48,309 nt of DNA from CAYRGG01 sp964423745 (GCA_964423745.1 CAYRGG010000027.1:1-48309), one strand, 5' to 3'; shown: positions 35,771 to 45,267, counted from the stretch's first letter. Notes: generated by a model from the letters alone, not told the origin. Numbers and translations are program-made.

Positions 35771-36969
35771 TCAGTCTCGCTGATATTCAAATCGCCCGGG
35801 AGCGTATTGCCTCGCGGGTTTTTCTTTCCCCCTGTGCTTACTCTGCTACCTTAAGCCGAATGACCGGCTGCCATTTATCGTTGAAATTGGAAAACCTGCA
35901 AATGACCGGATCCTATAAAGAGCGGGGAGCTTTCAACAAAATCTTAACGTTGGACCCCGCCCAAAAAGCGGCTGGCATCGTTGCCGCCTCAGCCGGCAAC
36001 CACGCCCAGGGCGTCGCCCATGCGGCTCGCAGCAATGGCATCAAAGCCACCATCGTCATGCCTGAGACGACCCCACTGGCTAAGATCCGCGGTACGCACG
36101 CCTTTGGGGCGGACATCATTCTGCACGGCAGCGGTTATGACGAGGCATTCGCTAAAGCCCAAGAATTACAGGCGACCCATGACTATACCTTTATTCATGC
36201 TTTTGATGACCCCGCCGTTATCGCCGGACAAGGCACCATTGGTCTGGAGTTGTTGGAACAAGTGCCGGATTTGGATGTGCTGGTGGCGCCGGTGGGCGGT
36301 GGGGGTCTCATTGCAGGCATTGCGACGGCCATTAAGGCGGTGCGCCCACAGGTGCGTATCATCGGCGTGGAAACGGCGCTGTTACCCGCCATGCAGGCGA
36401 GTTTAGCGGCAGGCCGCATCTATCCACTACCCGCCGCCAGCACCCTTGCGGACGGCATCTCGGTGGCCGTAGTCGGCAATCATACGTTCCCTATTGTTAA
36501 GCGTTACGTAGAAGAGATCGTCACAGTCAGCGAAGAAGAGATCGCCAATGCCATTTTGGTGCTTTTAGAACAGGAAAAAACCTTGGCGGAAGGCGCTGGC
36601 GCCGTGGGTTTTGCAGCACTCCTGCAAGGTAAAATAACGGCCATCCAGGGACGCCATGTGGTGGTGATTCTAAGTGGCGGCAATATTGACATGACGTTGC
36701 TCTCCCGTATTATTGCCCGGGGTTTGGAAATCGACAGCCGGTTAACCCGGATAAAGATTATTGTGCCAGACAAACCGGGCAGTGTTGCTGAATTAACGGC
36801 AATTATTGCCCAGAAACGGGCCAACATTTTCGATTTATCCCAGAGCCGACCCTTAAGTGACGTGCAACTGGGTCAGGCGGAAGTGGAGCTTACGTTAGAG
36901 ACCAAGGGTAGAGAGCATGTGGAAGAAATTATTCGAGGGATCCGTAGCCAAGGTTATAAGGTAATGTAA
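35767..36969 (+). CDS. threonine ammonia-lyase (threonine dehydratase) with ACT domain
   Basis: A 400-residue PLP enzyme. Lys51 in TGSYKERGAFNK is the PLP lysine, SAGNHAQGVAHAA is the substrate loop, and VGGGGLIAGIATA binds the cofactor phosphate. After the catalytic domain (about 1-315) comes a single ACT domain starting RLTRIKIIVPDKPGSVAELT, as in the 400-residue catabolic-like threonine dehydratases rather than the 510-residue IlvA with two ACT modules. It deaminates threonine (and serine) to 2-oxobutyrate. The ATGA overlap with the nhaC gene implies translational coupling, so the stop codon in nhaC could lower its expression. Confidence 0.92.
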   Translation: MISLADIQIARERIASRVFLSPCAYSATLSRMTGCHLSLKLENLQMTGSYKERGAFNKILTLDPAQKAAGIVAASAGNHAQGVAHAARSNGIKATIVMPETTPLAKIRGTHAFGADIILHGSGYDEAFAKAQELQATHDYTFIHAFDDPAVIAGQGTIGLELLEQVPDLDVLVAPVGGGGLIAGIATAIKAVRPQVRIIGVETALLPAMQASLAAGRIYPLPAASTLADGISVAVVGNHTFPIVKRYVEEIVTVSEEEIANAILVLLEQEKTLAEGAGAVGFAALLQGKITAIQGRHVVVILSGGNIDMTLLSRIIARGLEIDSRLTRIKIIVPDKPGSVAELTAIIAQKRANIFDLSQSRPLSDVQLGQAEVELTLETKGREHVEEIIRGIRSQGYKVM

Positions 36970-36989
36970 TAGCTTTTTTTATTTAATCA

Positions 36990-37122
36990 GGACTTACGCA
37001 GCTTGTTCCAGAGGACGCCGTGACATCCGTGCTTCGCCAGCTTGACTGCGGCCATCCAGGCCGCAGACACCTCTTTCACAAGCTCCGCAAGTCCTGTTTG
37101 TGAGTGAGTTTTGCGTAAGTCC
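36990..37122 (+). repeat. dispersed palindromic element, copy D
   Basis: The clearest copy, about 133 bases. Left end GGACTTACGCAGCTTGTTCC. Central palindrome TGCGGCCATCCAGGCCGCA at 37046-37064. Inner right arm ACAAGCTCCGCAAGTCC and outer right arm GCGTAAGTCC at 37113-37122. The left end can pair with either right arm, so the terminal repeats are nested. It lies between the threonine dehydratase and UPF0182 genes. Confidence 0.93.
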
Positions 37123-37292
37123 AATTAATATTATGCTTATCATCATAAGCGTCTCAAAGCTAGAAGTAAGCACAAAGCCAAAGGATACTGTCAACATGTC
37201 TGCAGCGAAATAGCCTCATTCCTCAAAAAATTGATGTCAAATTACAATACTCAACCTATCAAAAATGCATAAGTAAGAATGAGGAAATAGCA

Positions 37293-39950
37293 ATGCGGAC
37301 TTGGAAACGCGTGTTACTTTATACAGTAGCCGCTGTTCTCATCACTGGCATTTTAGCCCTTGTATTGGGTTATTTCTTTAACGGTTTTATTGTCGATCTC
37401 TGGTGGTTTAGCTCCCTAGACTATGATTATTATTTCTGGCAACGTTTACTCTATCGGTACGTGGTCTTTATTGTCGTTACGTTGCTTTTCTTTATTATCT
37501 TTTTTCTAAATTTCTGGATTGGAGCAAAGTATCTAGGCGCTAAGATACCCTCTAGGCCAAAGGTAAATACGGATATTCCTAGCCGCTATCGAAAGCTGTA
37601 TAAACGTTTTCAGGGATGTTCTTTGTTTGTTTATCTTCCGCTTACTTTAGCACTGGCTATTTTTATAGCGTTACCGCTTTTTAATCAATGGGAAAGAGCG
37701 TTACTTTACTTTTTTGCGCCAAGTACCGGTATCGACGATCCCGTCTATAGTAAAGACATTAGCTACTATCTTTTTTCGCTACCCATCTATCTCCTGCTGT
37801 TACGGGAGTTATTGACTGCTTTTCTCATCGTTTTATTTGGTTTAATCCTGCTTTACTGGCTGGAAAGCCAAACGTTATCTGAGTCTCATGGGCATTTGCG
37901 CCGGAGCGCTAAGATTCATTTAAACATTGTCATGTTGTTAGTTTTTTTAATCGGCGCCTGGTATTTCATTTTGCAGCGTCATCAATTGCTGTATGCAGAT
38001 AACCATATGCCACTTTTTTATGGACCAGGTTTTGTTGAAATGCATGTTACCTTGCCTTTTATCTGGCTATGCTTGGTTTTGTTTTTAGCCGTTGCTGCTA
38101 CTTTTATCTATTTTGTTAATACAAGAAAAGGTTTTATAAGGCTTATCACGATTACGGTTCTTTTTTTCCTGGCCCTAGGAGCCCGCTATTCTTCCATAAC
38201 ACTCGAGCTTGTACAGCGGTATTTTGTTCAACCCAATGAAATCACATTAGAAGCGCCTTACATCGCCAATAATATTTTGTCGACGCTGACGGCTTACAAT
38301 CTGCAGGATGTAGAGACCAGACAATATCCCATCAAACAAATACCTTGGGACATGACGACGCCGGAAGTGCGGATGAGCCTGCAAAATATTCCCATCTGGG
38401 ACGAAGAAAGCTTACACAAGGTTTACCATGAACTTCAATCAATCCGCACTTATTACCATTTTAATAGCATTGATGTGGACCGTTATGTGGTTAATGACAT
38501 CTATCAGCAAGTTTTCTTATCGCCGCGGGAAATTAACTTTCAAGACCTGCCCGAAGGCGCCCAAACATGGGTTAATGCCTGGTTAAAATATACCCACGGG
38601 TATGGGGTCGTGATGAATCCAGCTTCCCAGACAAACGTTGGAGCTATTGAGTGGTTTATCCAGGGTATTCCGCCTGAATCTTCAGATAACCGTTTGCAGG
38701 TAGATGAACCGGCCATTTACTATGGAAAGGGTAAATATCATCCGGTTATTGCCCCCAACGATAGTCGCGAAATCAATTACTCCACCGGCGATGTGGAAAA
38801 AGAAACGGATTACAAAGGTGAAGGCGGAGTCAGCATTTCTAATCTGTTTAGAAAGCTTATCTTTGCGCTTTATTTTAATGAAGAAAACATTTTTTATACG
38901 GCTCAGACCAATGATGACAGTCGTATTTTGTTTAGACGAAATATCACCGAAAGAATCTCCAAGCTAACGCCGTTTCTTTTGTTAGATCCCGACCCTTATG
39001 CGGTGGTGACGCCTGAACGGGTTTATTGGATACAGGATGCTTATACCTATTCCTCTTGGTATCCCTATTCCCGTCCCTACGACGGCGAATTTAATTATTA
39101 CAATAAGCGCAACTTTAACTATATTCGTAACTCGGTAAAAATTATCGTCGATGCCTATAACGGCAGTGTTGATTATTATATTGCCGATGGTAACGATCCC
39201 ATCGTCCAGGCTTATGCTCAAATTTATCCTGGTCTATTCAAAGAATTTGAGCAGATGCCAGATGACCTAAAACCGCATGTGCGTTATCCAAAAAGTGTCT
39301 TTGATGTGCAGATGGACATCTACGGGCGTTATCATCAGAAAAATCCGGAAATTTTCTATAAACAAGAAGATGTGTGGGTCTTTCCAAAAGTGCAGTGGCG
39401 CCATGATCTGCAAAGAATCTCCTCTTATTATTTAACCCTTAACCTGATTGATCCCGGTCAATTTGAATTCAGCTTATTCGTACCCATGAACGTCATGGGC
39501 AGGAATAACATGCGTGCCTTGGCCGTGGTGGGATGCGATGGTGATGATTACGGCAAAATTATTACTTACAACTTTCCTAGGGGAACACTGGTCTATGGTC
39601 CACCCCAGGTAGATGCCATCGTTAAACAAGACCCGCTTATCACCCAGCAGTTTACCCTTTGGAACCAGCAAGAATCCAGGGCGGACCGGGGCAGGATGGT
39701 TATTATCCCCATCGATGGGGTGATTACTTATGTTCAAGGGGTCTTTCTAAAAGCAACGACCCAAGCGCAAATTCCAAAGCTGGCCCGGTTGATCGTAAGC
39801 CAAGGTCAGGTGGCGGTGATGGAACCGACCTTGGAAGAAGCCTTTGAGGCATTGAACAAGCGAGTTCAGATTGAGCTAGGACAACCGGCGCAGCAAAAGT
39901 TGCCGCCACCTGATGAAGCGCCGGAAGTGGTTCCTGAAGAACCACCCTAA
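37293..39950 (+). CDS. UPF0182 family membrane protein
   Basis: An 885-residue protein. The N-terminal third (about 1-310) has seven or so membrane helices, starting RVLLYTVAAVLITGILALVL and with IVDLWWFSSLDYDYYFWQR, a UPF0182 hallmark. The remaining 570 residues are soluble and probably face the periplasm, with family blocks PYIANNILSTLTAYNLQDVE, YGKGKYHPVIAPNDSREINY, PYAVVTPERVYWIQDAYTYS and YDGEFNYYNKRNFNYIRNSV. A Pro/Glu-rich tail ends it. The family is widespread but has no known function. It stands alone with GAGGAAA before the start. Length (880-1000) is normal. Confidence 0.92.
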   Translation: MRTWKRVLLYTVAAVLITGILALVLGYFFNGFIVDLWWFSSLDYDYYFWQRLLYRYVVFIVVTLLFFIIFFLNFWIGAKYLGAKIPSRPKVNTDIPSRYRKLYKRFQGCSLFVYLPLTLALAIFIALPLFNQWERALLYFFAPSTGIDDPVYSKDISYYLFSLPIYLLLLRELLTAFLIVLFGLILLYWLESQTLSESHGHLRRSAKIHLNIVMLLVFLIGAWYFILQRHQLLYADNHMPLFYGPGFVEMHVTLPFIWLCLVLFLAVAATFIYFVNTRKGFIRLITITVLFFLALGARYSSITLELVQRYFVQPNEITLEAPYIANNILSTLTAYNLQDVETRQYPIKQIPWDMTTPEVRMSLQNIPIWDEESLHKVYHELQSIRTYYHFNSIDVDRYVVNDIYQQVFLSPREINFQDLPEGAQTWVNAWLKYTHGYGVVMNPASQTNVGAIEWFIQGIPPESSDNRLQVDEPAIYYGKGKYHPVIAPNDSREINYSTGDVEKETDYKGEGGVSISNLFRKLIFALYFNEENIFYTAQTNDDSRILFRRNITERISKLTPFLLLDPDPYAVVTPERVYWIQDAYTYSSWYPYSRPYDGEFNYYNKRNFNYIRNSVKIIVDAYNGSVDYYIADGNDPIVQAYAQIYPGLFKEFEQMPDDLKPHVRYPKSVFDVQMDIYGRYHQKNPEIFYKQEDVWVFPKVQWRHDLQRISSYYLTLNLIDPGQFEFSLFVPMNVMGRNNMRALAVVGCDGDDYGKIITYNFPRGTLVYGPPQVDAIVKQDPLITQQFTLWNQQESRADRGRMVIIPIDGVITYVQGVFLKATTQAQIPKLARLIVSQGQVAVMEPTLEEAFEALNKRVQIELGQPAQQKLPPPDEAPEVVPEEPP

Positions 39951-40319
39951 TAGGGTTAACATTAACGTTGATACAGGCGGCAAATTTAAGCCCAGCTCCA
40001 AGAAAAGGTTGTGTTGTGTTAGTTTTGTTCAGGGGTAGCACAGTCTTCACCCGTTTATTCCACCTCCTCTATCGGCTGGAACAAAGCTCAATCCGGGACA
40101 AACCAACTCCCTGGATTTTGTTGTATTTCATCCAGGCCACCTACTATCTATTGACCATCTCACCATTACCTTATTGTCATGCCAGTGTAATGTGCTGGGT
40201 GTATGTTTTATAAGTTATTTTTTTATGGTGATGGATACAAAAATCAAACCTGAGGATGGAATTAATAACAATCATCGAGTGTACACTGCAGTCATACAAA
40301 AACAAACGGGGAATAACCC
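39951..40319. other. intergenic region with a degenerate CCCGGAT-type hairpin
   Basis: At 40109-40145 CCCTGGATTTTGTTGTATTT, then CATCCAGGCCACCTA, forms a hairpin with a CCTGGAT stem. It has the same order as the repeat at 24541-24573, with paired changes in the stem (CCCGG to CCTGG opposite CCGGG to CCAGG). The rest holds no gene I can support; a promoter for the propeller gene at 40320 is expected but not resolved. Confidence 0.6.
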
Positions 40320-42662
40320 ATGCTGAAAACAAAAATAACTCTGTTTCTAGGCATTCTATTGATCACAAGTGCTGCTGGCACTACCCAAATCAGCATTAGC
40401 GCGGATGGTAAAGACACCAAAACCCATGAGATGCGCCGCGGTAGTCACCGCTGGAACTTCCAACGCATCGCTACACTGGCCAACTACCGCAACAACGACC
40501 CCGCTGAGATCGGTGAGGAGACCGTGTCCGAAATCGTCGCGGCGACAAAAGATGGCAAGACCCTGGTCTATACCGATAGCCCCCTCAATCAAATCGGCTT
40601 TGTCGATATTACCGATCCGGCGGATCCGCAGCCAGCCAGCGTCTTTGCCGGGCTGGGTGGCGAACCTACCTCGGTGGAGGTGCTGGGTAACCAATACGCC
40701 CTGGTCGCCATCAACACCAGCGCCTCGCTGGACAATCCTAGTGGCGAACTGGTTGTGGTGGATATCCATGCCGGAGCCATCGTAGGCAGCATCGATCTAG
40801 ACGGACAACCGGATTCCATCAAGATTAGCCCAGACGGCAGATACGTCGCCATCGCTATCGAGAACGAGCGAGATGAGGAAATTGTGGTGGACGGTGTCGA
40901 AGGTGGCCTGCCGCAGCCACCGGCGGGTTATCTGGCCATCGTCGATATCAAAGGCACGGACCCAGATGATTGGGAGCTTCGCCGAGTGGAACTCACCAGC
41001 CTAGCCAGCTATGGCGGCGATGACCCAGAACCGGAGTTCGTGGATATCAACCGCAAGAACCAGGCGGTGGTGACCCTGCAGGAGAACAACCACATTGCCA
41101 TCGTCGATCTCGCCACAGGAAAGGTCACTGAGGATTTCGATGTCGGCAGCGTCACCCTCGAAGGGGTGGACGCCACCGAAGATGATATCATCTCCTTGAC
41201 CGAAACCCTGGAGGATCTGCCTCGGGAACCCGACGCTGTTGCTTGGCTGCCCACACGTCGCGGTAGGCATTTGATCGCCACCGCCAACGAAGGCGACTTG
41301 TTTGGGGGCAGCCGGGGCTTCTCACTGTTCACCGCCCAGGGCAACCTAGTGTTCGACAGCGGCACTGCTTTGGAAGAGCTTGCCGTGCGCTATGGCCACT
41401 ACCCGGAAAACCGTTCCGAGAACAAGGGCACCGAACCCGAGGCCATTGAATACGGACGCTATGGTCATAAGCGATTTTTATTTGTGAGCTCCGAACGCGG
41501 CAACTTCATCGCCGTGTACCGGGTAATACGGGGCAAACCCGTGTTCAAACAGCTATTGCCCGGCCCGCTGGGTCCTGAAGGACTCCTCGCCATCCCCTCC
41601 CGCAATCTATTGATTGTCTCCAGCGAGGTCGATGACCCCAGCTTCGGCGTGCGCTCCAGCATTATGATCTACCAGCTCAAGCGCGACGAACCCACCTATC
41701 CCCAAATCGTCTCCACTGATGTGGACGGCTCGCCGATACCTTGGTCTGCCTTATCCGGCATGGTAGCGGTGCCTGATCACGACGCTGCACTGCTGGCAGT
41801 ATGGGATTCCTTCTATAGCGAGAGCCGCATCTTCCGCATCGACGCCTCCAAAGAACCGGCCCTGATCACCGGCTCGTTCCCCATCCAGGGTGGCAGTGGG
41901 GACTATGATCCCGAGGGCATCACCATCGCACCGGATCATACTTTGTGGATAGCCAGCGAAGGTAATGCCGACGACTCACGCCCTAATCGGCTGCTACAGA
42001 CCGATCTCGACGGCAATGTCATCGCTGAAGTGGGTCTGCCGCAGGAAATCCTCGACTGCCGCGCCACATCCGAAGCCACGGGCACTCTAGGTGCTGGCTT
42101 TGAGGGGGTGGCTGTCTTACCGGATGGGGAGGGTTATAAACTAGTCGTGGCACAGCAACGGGGCTGGGACTACACTACGCCAGAATGCGAGGACTTGGAC
42201 GACGATGGCAACGGCCTCAACGCTAACGGCGAGCCCAACCAGACTCGTCTGTGGATCTACGATCCGCATACCGAGCATTGGGATCACATCGCCTGGGAAC
42301 TGGCACCGCTGCCGGAAAATGCATCTTGGGTGGGACTGTCCGAGATTACCCAAGCGCCCAATGGCGCCTATGTGGTGATCGAGCGGGATAATCGTACCGG
42401 CGACTTCGCAGAGCTGAAGACGCTGGTCAAGGTGGATCCCAGGGCGGCTCGCGACGACTTAATCAGCAACAGCGAAAAATCGGTGTACGATCTCATCCCG
42501 GATCTTGAAGCCACTAACGGCTGGATCACCGACAAACCGGAAGGTGTTGCCATCACCGACGATGGCCGCACCTTTGTCGTCACTGACAATGACGGTGTCG
42601 ATGACTGGTCCGGTGAAACCTGGTTCCTAGACCTCGGTCATTGGCAACCGTTGTTTGATTGA
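40320..42662 (+). CDS. exported esterase-like/phytase-like beta-propeller protein
   Basis: A 780-residue protein with a signal peptide (KTKITLFLGILLITSAAGTT). The N-terminal half reads as a beta-propeller of YVTN/choice-of-anchor type (SIKISPDGRYVAIAIENERD, IAIVDLATGKVTEDFDVG, AVAWLPTRRGRHLIATANEG). The C-terminal half has blocks of the esterase-like activity of phytase family (DYDPEGITIAPDHTLWIASE, GFEGVAVLPDGEGYKLVVAQ, KPEGVAITDDGRTFVVTDND). The mature protein is acidic and rich in Asp/Gly loops, fitting calcium binding. It is likely periplasmic or secreted. Phosphate-ester release is only a family-level guess. The local GC content is higher than in flanking genes. Confidence 0.82.
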   Translation: MLKTKITLFLGILLITSAAGTTQISISADGKDTKTHEMRRGSHRWNFQRIATLANYRNNDPAEIGEETVSEIVAATKDGKTLVYTDSPLNQIGFVDITDPADPQPASVFAGLGGEPTSVEVLGNQYALVAINTSASLDNPSGELVVVDIHAGAIVGSIDLDGQPDSIKISPDGRYVAIAIENERDEEIVVDGVEGGLPQPPAGYLAIVDIKGTDPDDWELRRVELTSLASYGGDDPEPEFVDINRKNQAVVTLQENNHIAIVDLATGKVTEDFDVGSVTLEGVDATEDDIISLTETLEDLPREPDAVAWLPTRRGRHLIATANEGDLFGGSRGFSLFTAQGNLVFDSGTALEELAVRYGHYPENRSENKGTEPEAIEYGRYGHKRFLFVSSERGNFIAVYRVIRGKPVFKQLLPGPLGPEGLLAIPSRNLLIVSSEVDDPSFGVRSSIMIYQLKRDEPTYPQIVSTDVDGSPIPWSALSGMVAVPDHDAALLAVWDSFYSESRIFRIDASKEPALITGSFPIQGGSGDYDPEGITIAPDHTLWIASEGNADDSRPNRLLQTDLDGNVIAEVGLPQEILDCRATSEATGTLGAGFEGVAVLPDGEGYKLVVAQQRGWDYTTPECEDLDDDGNGLNANGEPNQTRLWIYDPHTEHWDHIAWELAPLPENASWVGLSEITQAPNGAYVVIERDNRTGDFAELKTLVKVDPRAARDDLISNSEKSVYDLIPDLEATNGWITDKPEGVAITDDGRTFVVTDNDGVDDWSGETWFLDLGHWQPLFD

Positions 42663-42673
42663 GCCCCTATCAG

Positions 42674-42694
42674 AGGGCGCTAATCCAGCGCCCT
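42674..42694. terminator. possible bidirectional terminator hairpin
   Basis: AGGGCGCT-AATCC-AGCGCCCT is a perfect 8-bp stem with a 5-base loop between the convergent propeller and LysR genes. No T-run follows on either strand, so it is a weak intrinsic terminator at best. Confidence 0.45.
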
Positions 42695-42736
42695 TGCCTT
42701 CCCGCCAGCACCCTAATGCGCCTCCACCATTTTTCT

Positions 42737-43615
42737 CTAAACTTCTTTCCTCAAATACTGCAGATAGGCTTTTAGGGATTTAGACAAATTAGCTTCATGC
42801 CAAACAGCACCAATAGAAATTTTATTATCGAATCCCAAAAGTTTGCGGTAAACGAGCCCAGGTGGCAGATCGGCGATGACATATGATGCCACAAAATACA
42901 AGGCCATACGCTCTGAGACCATACGCAGGGCCGTCTGCACCTGTTTGGTTTCTAGGACAATTCGAGGCTTAAAGCCGGCGGTATCGAACAAACCCATACA
43001 CCTATCATAGAGCTGCGGGTTGAGGGCTTTGTCGAAAATGATCAGCGGCTTGTCTTCCAGCACCTTGATGGGGATCTCATCATCGATGGCCAGTTCATGG
43101 TTTTCAGGCACAACAATTGTCCAAAACCCGTCGACCACTTTCTTGACAACCAAGGAAGCATGGGTAGCGGGTAAAGGCGCAAAACCTATATCGATCTGCC
43201 CTTCTTTCAGCGCGTGATACACCTCATTGGTGGGCATCTCAATCTGCTCAATGGTGAAATTCGACGCAGCAACACGGGCCGCAACGATGCTGCGGGCAAT
43301 CACGGCTAGATTGAGATAGGCACTCGTACCGATGCGAAGGGTTGTTGGCTCCAGCCCAGCGGCGTCTTGTGTAGCCTGCACGGCCTGATCGAGGCGAGCA
43401 AGAATATCGCGGACATGGCTCAGAAATACTTTGCCGGCCTCGGAAAGCGTGACATTTTTTCGGTCACGCACCAGTAACACTACGCCCAGCTCGTCTTCTA
43501 AACGTTGCATTTGATGGGAAAGCGCAGGCTGAGTGATATGCACCCGCCGCGCAGCACGCTGGAAGTGCAACTCCTCTGCTACCGCTTTGAAATAGCGAAG
43601 CTGTTTTATCTCCAT
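42737..43615 (-). CDS. LysR-family transcriptional regulator
   Basis: A 292-residue protein. The N-terminal winged helix (MEIKQLRYFKAVAEELHFQR, AARRVHITQPALSHQMQRLE) is the standard LysR DNA-binding domain. The rest is the periplasmic-binding-like effector domain (LRIGTSAYLNLAVIARSIVA, IGFAPLPATHASLVVKKVV). The N-terminal pattern and effector region resemble the CatR/CbnR/BenM-type branch, whose members answer to aromatic or small organic acids; this is an inference from pattern only. It is divergent from the SDR gene, with 108 bases between starts. It probably controls that gene and the run that follows. Confidence 0.92.
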   Translation of the reverse strand: MEIKQLRYFKAVAEELHFQRAARRVHITQPALSHQMQRLEDELGVVLLVRDRKNVTLSEAGKVFLSHVRDILARLDQAVQATQDAAGLEPTTLRIGTSAYLNLAVIARSIVAARVAASNFTIEQIEMPTNEVYHALKEGQIDIGFAPLPATHASLVVKKVVDGFWTIVVPENHELAIDDEIPIKVLEDKPLIIFDKALNPQLYDRCMGLFDTAGFKPRIVLETKQVQTALRMVSERMALYFVASYVIADLPPGLVYRKLLGFDNKISIGAVWHEANLSKSLKAYLQYLRKEV

Positions 43616-43622
43616 GGCTTAC

Positions 43623-43641
43623 TTATAAATGACATTGATAA
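43623..43641. promoter_or_regulatory. candidate LysR-type operator (TTAT-N11-ATAA)
   Basis: TTATAAATGACATTGATAA is a T-N11-A dyad of the kind LysR proteins bind. It sits 8 bases upstream of the lysR start codon, in the divergent region with the SDR gene, where self-control is common. Such dyads occur by chance in AT-rich DNA. Confidence 0.35.
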
Positions 43642-43723
43642 GACTGACAACCGAATCGATTGGAGAAACATACCCAAAATCCTCATGATGTGGGTGTCGA
43701 TAAACTTAACTAGGCGATTATTC

Positions 43724-44578
43724 ATGACTACTTCCCTCGAAAATAAAGTCGTTCTCATCACTGGCGCTTCCTCCGGTTTAGGCCGCGAGTTGGCAATTGG
43801 ATTACTAACCCACGGTGCCAAGGTAGCAGGAACGGTTCGAAACAATGAGCAGATAGCCACCTTCGAAGCCCTCGCGCCTGGCAAAGCGCTGGGCGTGAAC
43901 ATGGATGTCACTGACGCCCCCGCCGTGCAGACAGGTGTACAGAAGGTGATCGGCCGGTTCGGGCACATCGATGTGCTGGCCAACAACGCCGGTGCAGGCA
44001 CCGTAGGCGCGGTGGAAGAAACCAGTTTAGAAGAAGCGCGAAAGATCTTTGAGGTGAATTTCTTCGGTGGCTTGCAGGTGACCCAGGCGGTACTGCCCTA
44101 TATGCGCGCTCAAAGATCCGGCCATATTCTGCAATTCTCGGCTATTGGGGGTTTTTTGGGTTATCCAGGGCTGGGGGTGTACTCCGCTGCTAAAGGTGCC
44201 ACGGGCATCCTAGGCGAGGCGTTGGCTGAAGAATTGAAACCCTTGGGGATTCATGTGACGGTACTCACCATTGGGATCTTTCATACCCAGTTTGCGGGCA
44301 CCTCACTCGCCTACACAGAAAAGCAGATCGAAGACTATGCGGAAACACCAGCCGGAAAATTTCGGGGTTTTATCGGCGGTCTACAGGACAAGCAGCCCAA
44401 TGATCCGGTAAAAGGGGCAGAAGCAATCGTCAAACTGCTCCAGTCCGACAACCCTCCGATTCATGCAGCTCTCGGTGCCGATGCGATGGGCGGTATGCGC
44501 AAGAAAATGGTCGATATCGAAACCAGCCTCAAAGCGTGGGAAGGAAACGCCGCCTCGACAGCTTTCGAGAGAAAGTAA
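43724..44578 (+). CDS. short-chain dehydrogenase/reductase
   Basis: A 284-residue classical SDR. The cofactor motif TGASSGLGRELA starts near residue 14, LANNAGAGTVG is the NAG block, the catalytic Ser is in HILQFSAIGGFLGYPG, and YSAAKGATGILGEALAEEL holds the Tyr-X3-Lys pair. The length and GIFHTQFAGTSL tail fit the 280-residue group that often acts on keto groups of hydrophobic substrates with NADP(H). I use the ATG at 43724 (MTTSLENKVV), since the upstream extension overlaps the lysR gene. It is the first gene of the plus-strand run controlled, presumably, by the divergent LysR protein. Confidence 0.9.
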   Translation: MTTSLENKVVLITGASSGLGRELAIGLLTHGAKVAGTVRNNEQIATFEALAPGKALGVNMDVTDAPAVQTGVQKVIGRFGHIDVLANNAGAGTVGAVEETSLEEARKIFEVNFFGGLQVTQAVLPYMRAQRSGHILQFSAIGGFLGYPGLGVYSAAKGATGILGEALAEELKPLGIHVTVLTIGIFHTQFAGTSLAYTEKQIEDYAETPAGKFRGFIGGLQDKQPNDPVKGAEAIVKLLQSDNPPIHAALGADAMGGMRKKMVDIETSLKAWEGNAASTAFERK

Positions 44579-44626
44579 AAAAGGTAAAAACTTCTCCAGT
44601 TAAACAAATTCAACAGGAAGCCCCCA

Positions 44627-45061
44627 ATGTCTGAACAACAGCAAATTCGCCATCTTACGCAAAAATGGTTCAATGGCTGGAACATTGGCAATCAGCCCTT
44701 CGATGGCGAGGTTTTTCGCGATCTCTTCGCGCCTGGCGAAAATGCCATCGATGTGTTCGATAATGTCAAAGGTGACGTGGTTGTGCTGACTAGCGTTGAC
44801 GAGTATGTCAACACCTGGATGCCGTTTATGGCACCCGTCACCCAGTGGTCCGTGCGGTTGGATGACCTCAACGTACAAGCCTCCCACGATCTCGCGGTCA
44901 CGACCTTCAAGTTGGTCGGTACCGATACCCGCGGTGCGGATGGAGAAGCCATTCCCTTTGGTCAATATGGTACCCATGTCTGGAAGAAGCTGCCCCATCT
45001 CGGCTGGCGGATTGTGCATGAACATCTTACCAACTTTGATGTGACGAGGAGCGCATTGTGA
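44627..45061 (+). CDS. SnoaL-like/NTF2-fold protein, cytoplasmic
   Basis: A 144-residue protein without a signal peptide. The cone-shaped alpha+beta NTF2 fold is suggested by the N-terminal helices (RHLTQKWFNGWNIGNQPFDG, FRDLFAPGE) and the late strands (WSVRLDDLNVQASHDLAVTT, YGTHVWKKLPHLGWRIVHEH). Proteins of this fold include ketosteroid isomerases, polyketide cyclases (SnoaL) and many of unknown job. The final strand WRIVHEHLT is typical of the DUF4440/SnoaL-like group. AGGAAG lies about 7 bases before the ATG. It overlaps the next gene start by four bases (GTGA). Confidence 0.8.
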   Translation: MSEQQQIRHLTQKWFNGWNIGNQPFDGEVFRDLFAPGENAIDVFDNVKGDVVVLTSVDEYVNTWMPFMAPVTQWSVRLDDLNVQASHDLAVTTFKLVGTDTRGADGEAIPFGQYGTHVWKKLPHLGWRIVHEHLTNFDVTRSAL

Positions 45062-45267
45062 AACACCTGCCTATTCACTTCTTATTGAATTGGATCGGAG
45101 CGTTCGTCACCATCACGACCCTGCTCTACGCGATGCAACCGATGATGGTGGAATGGCCAATTTGGCTTCGCGCCCTGACCCTTTCCGGCCTGATGGTGTT
45201 ACTGATGCAAACATTCGTTATGCCGTCGATTGCCAAGTTAACTCAAAAAATAGGACTTACGAAGTAA
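45058..45267 (+). CDS. small two-helix membrane protein
   Basis: A 69-residue protein starting at GTG 45058, which overlaps the stop of the SnoaL-like gene. Two hydrophobic stretches (FLLNWIGAFVTITTLLYAM and LRALTLSGLMVLLMQTFVMP) indicate two membrane helices. I do not recognise a family beyond small antibiotic-synthesis-type membrane proteins. Its last codons (GLTK and stop) fall inside the degenerate palindromic element copy E, so its present C-terminus appears to be supplied by the repeat. Confidence 0.65.
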   Translation: MKHLPIHFLLNWIGAFVTITTLLYAMQPMMVEWPIWLRALTLSGLMVLLMQTFVMPSIAKLTQKIGLTK

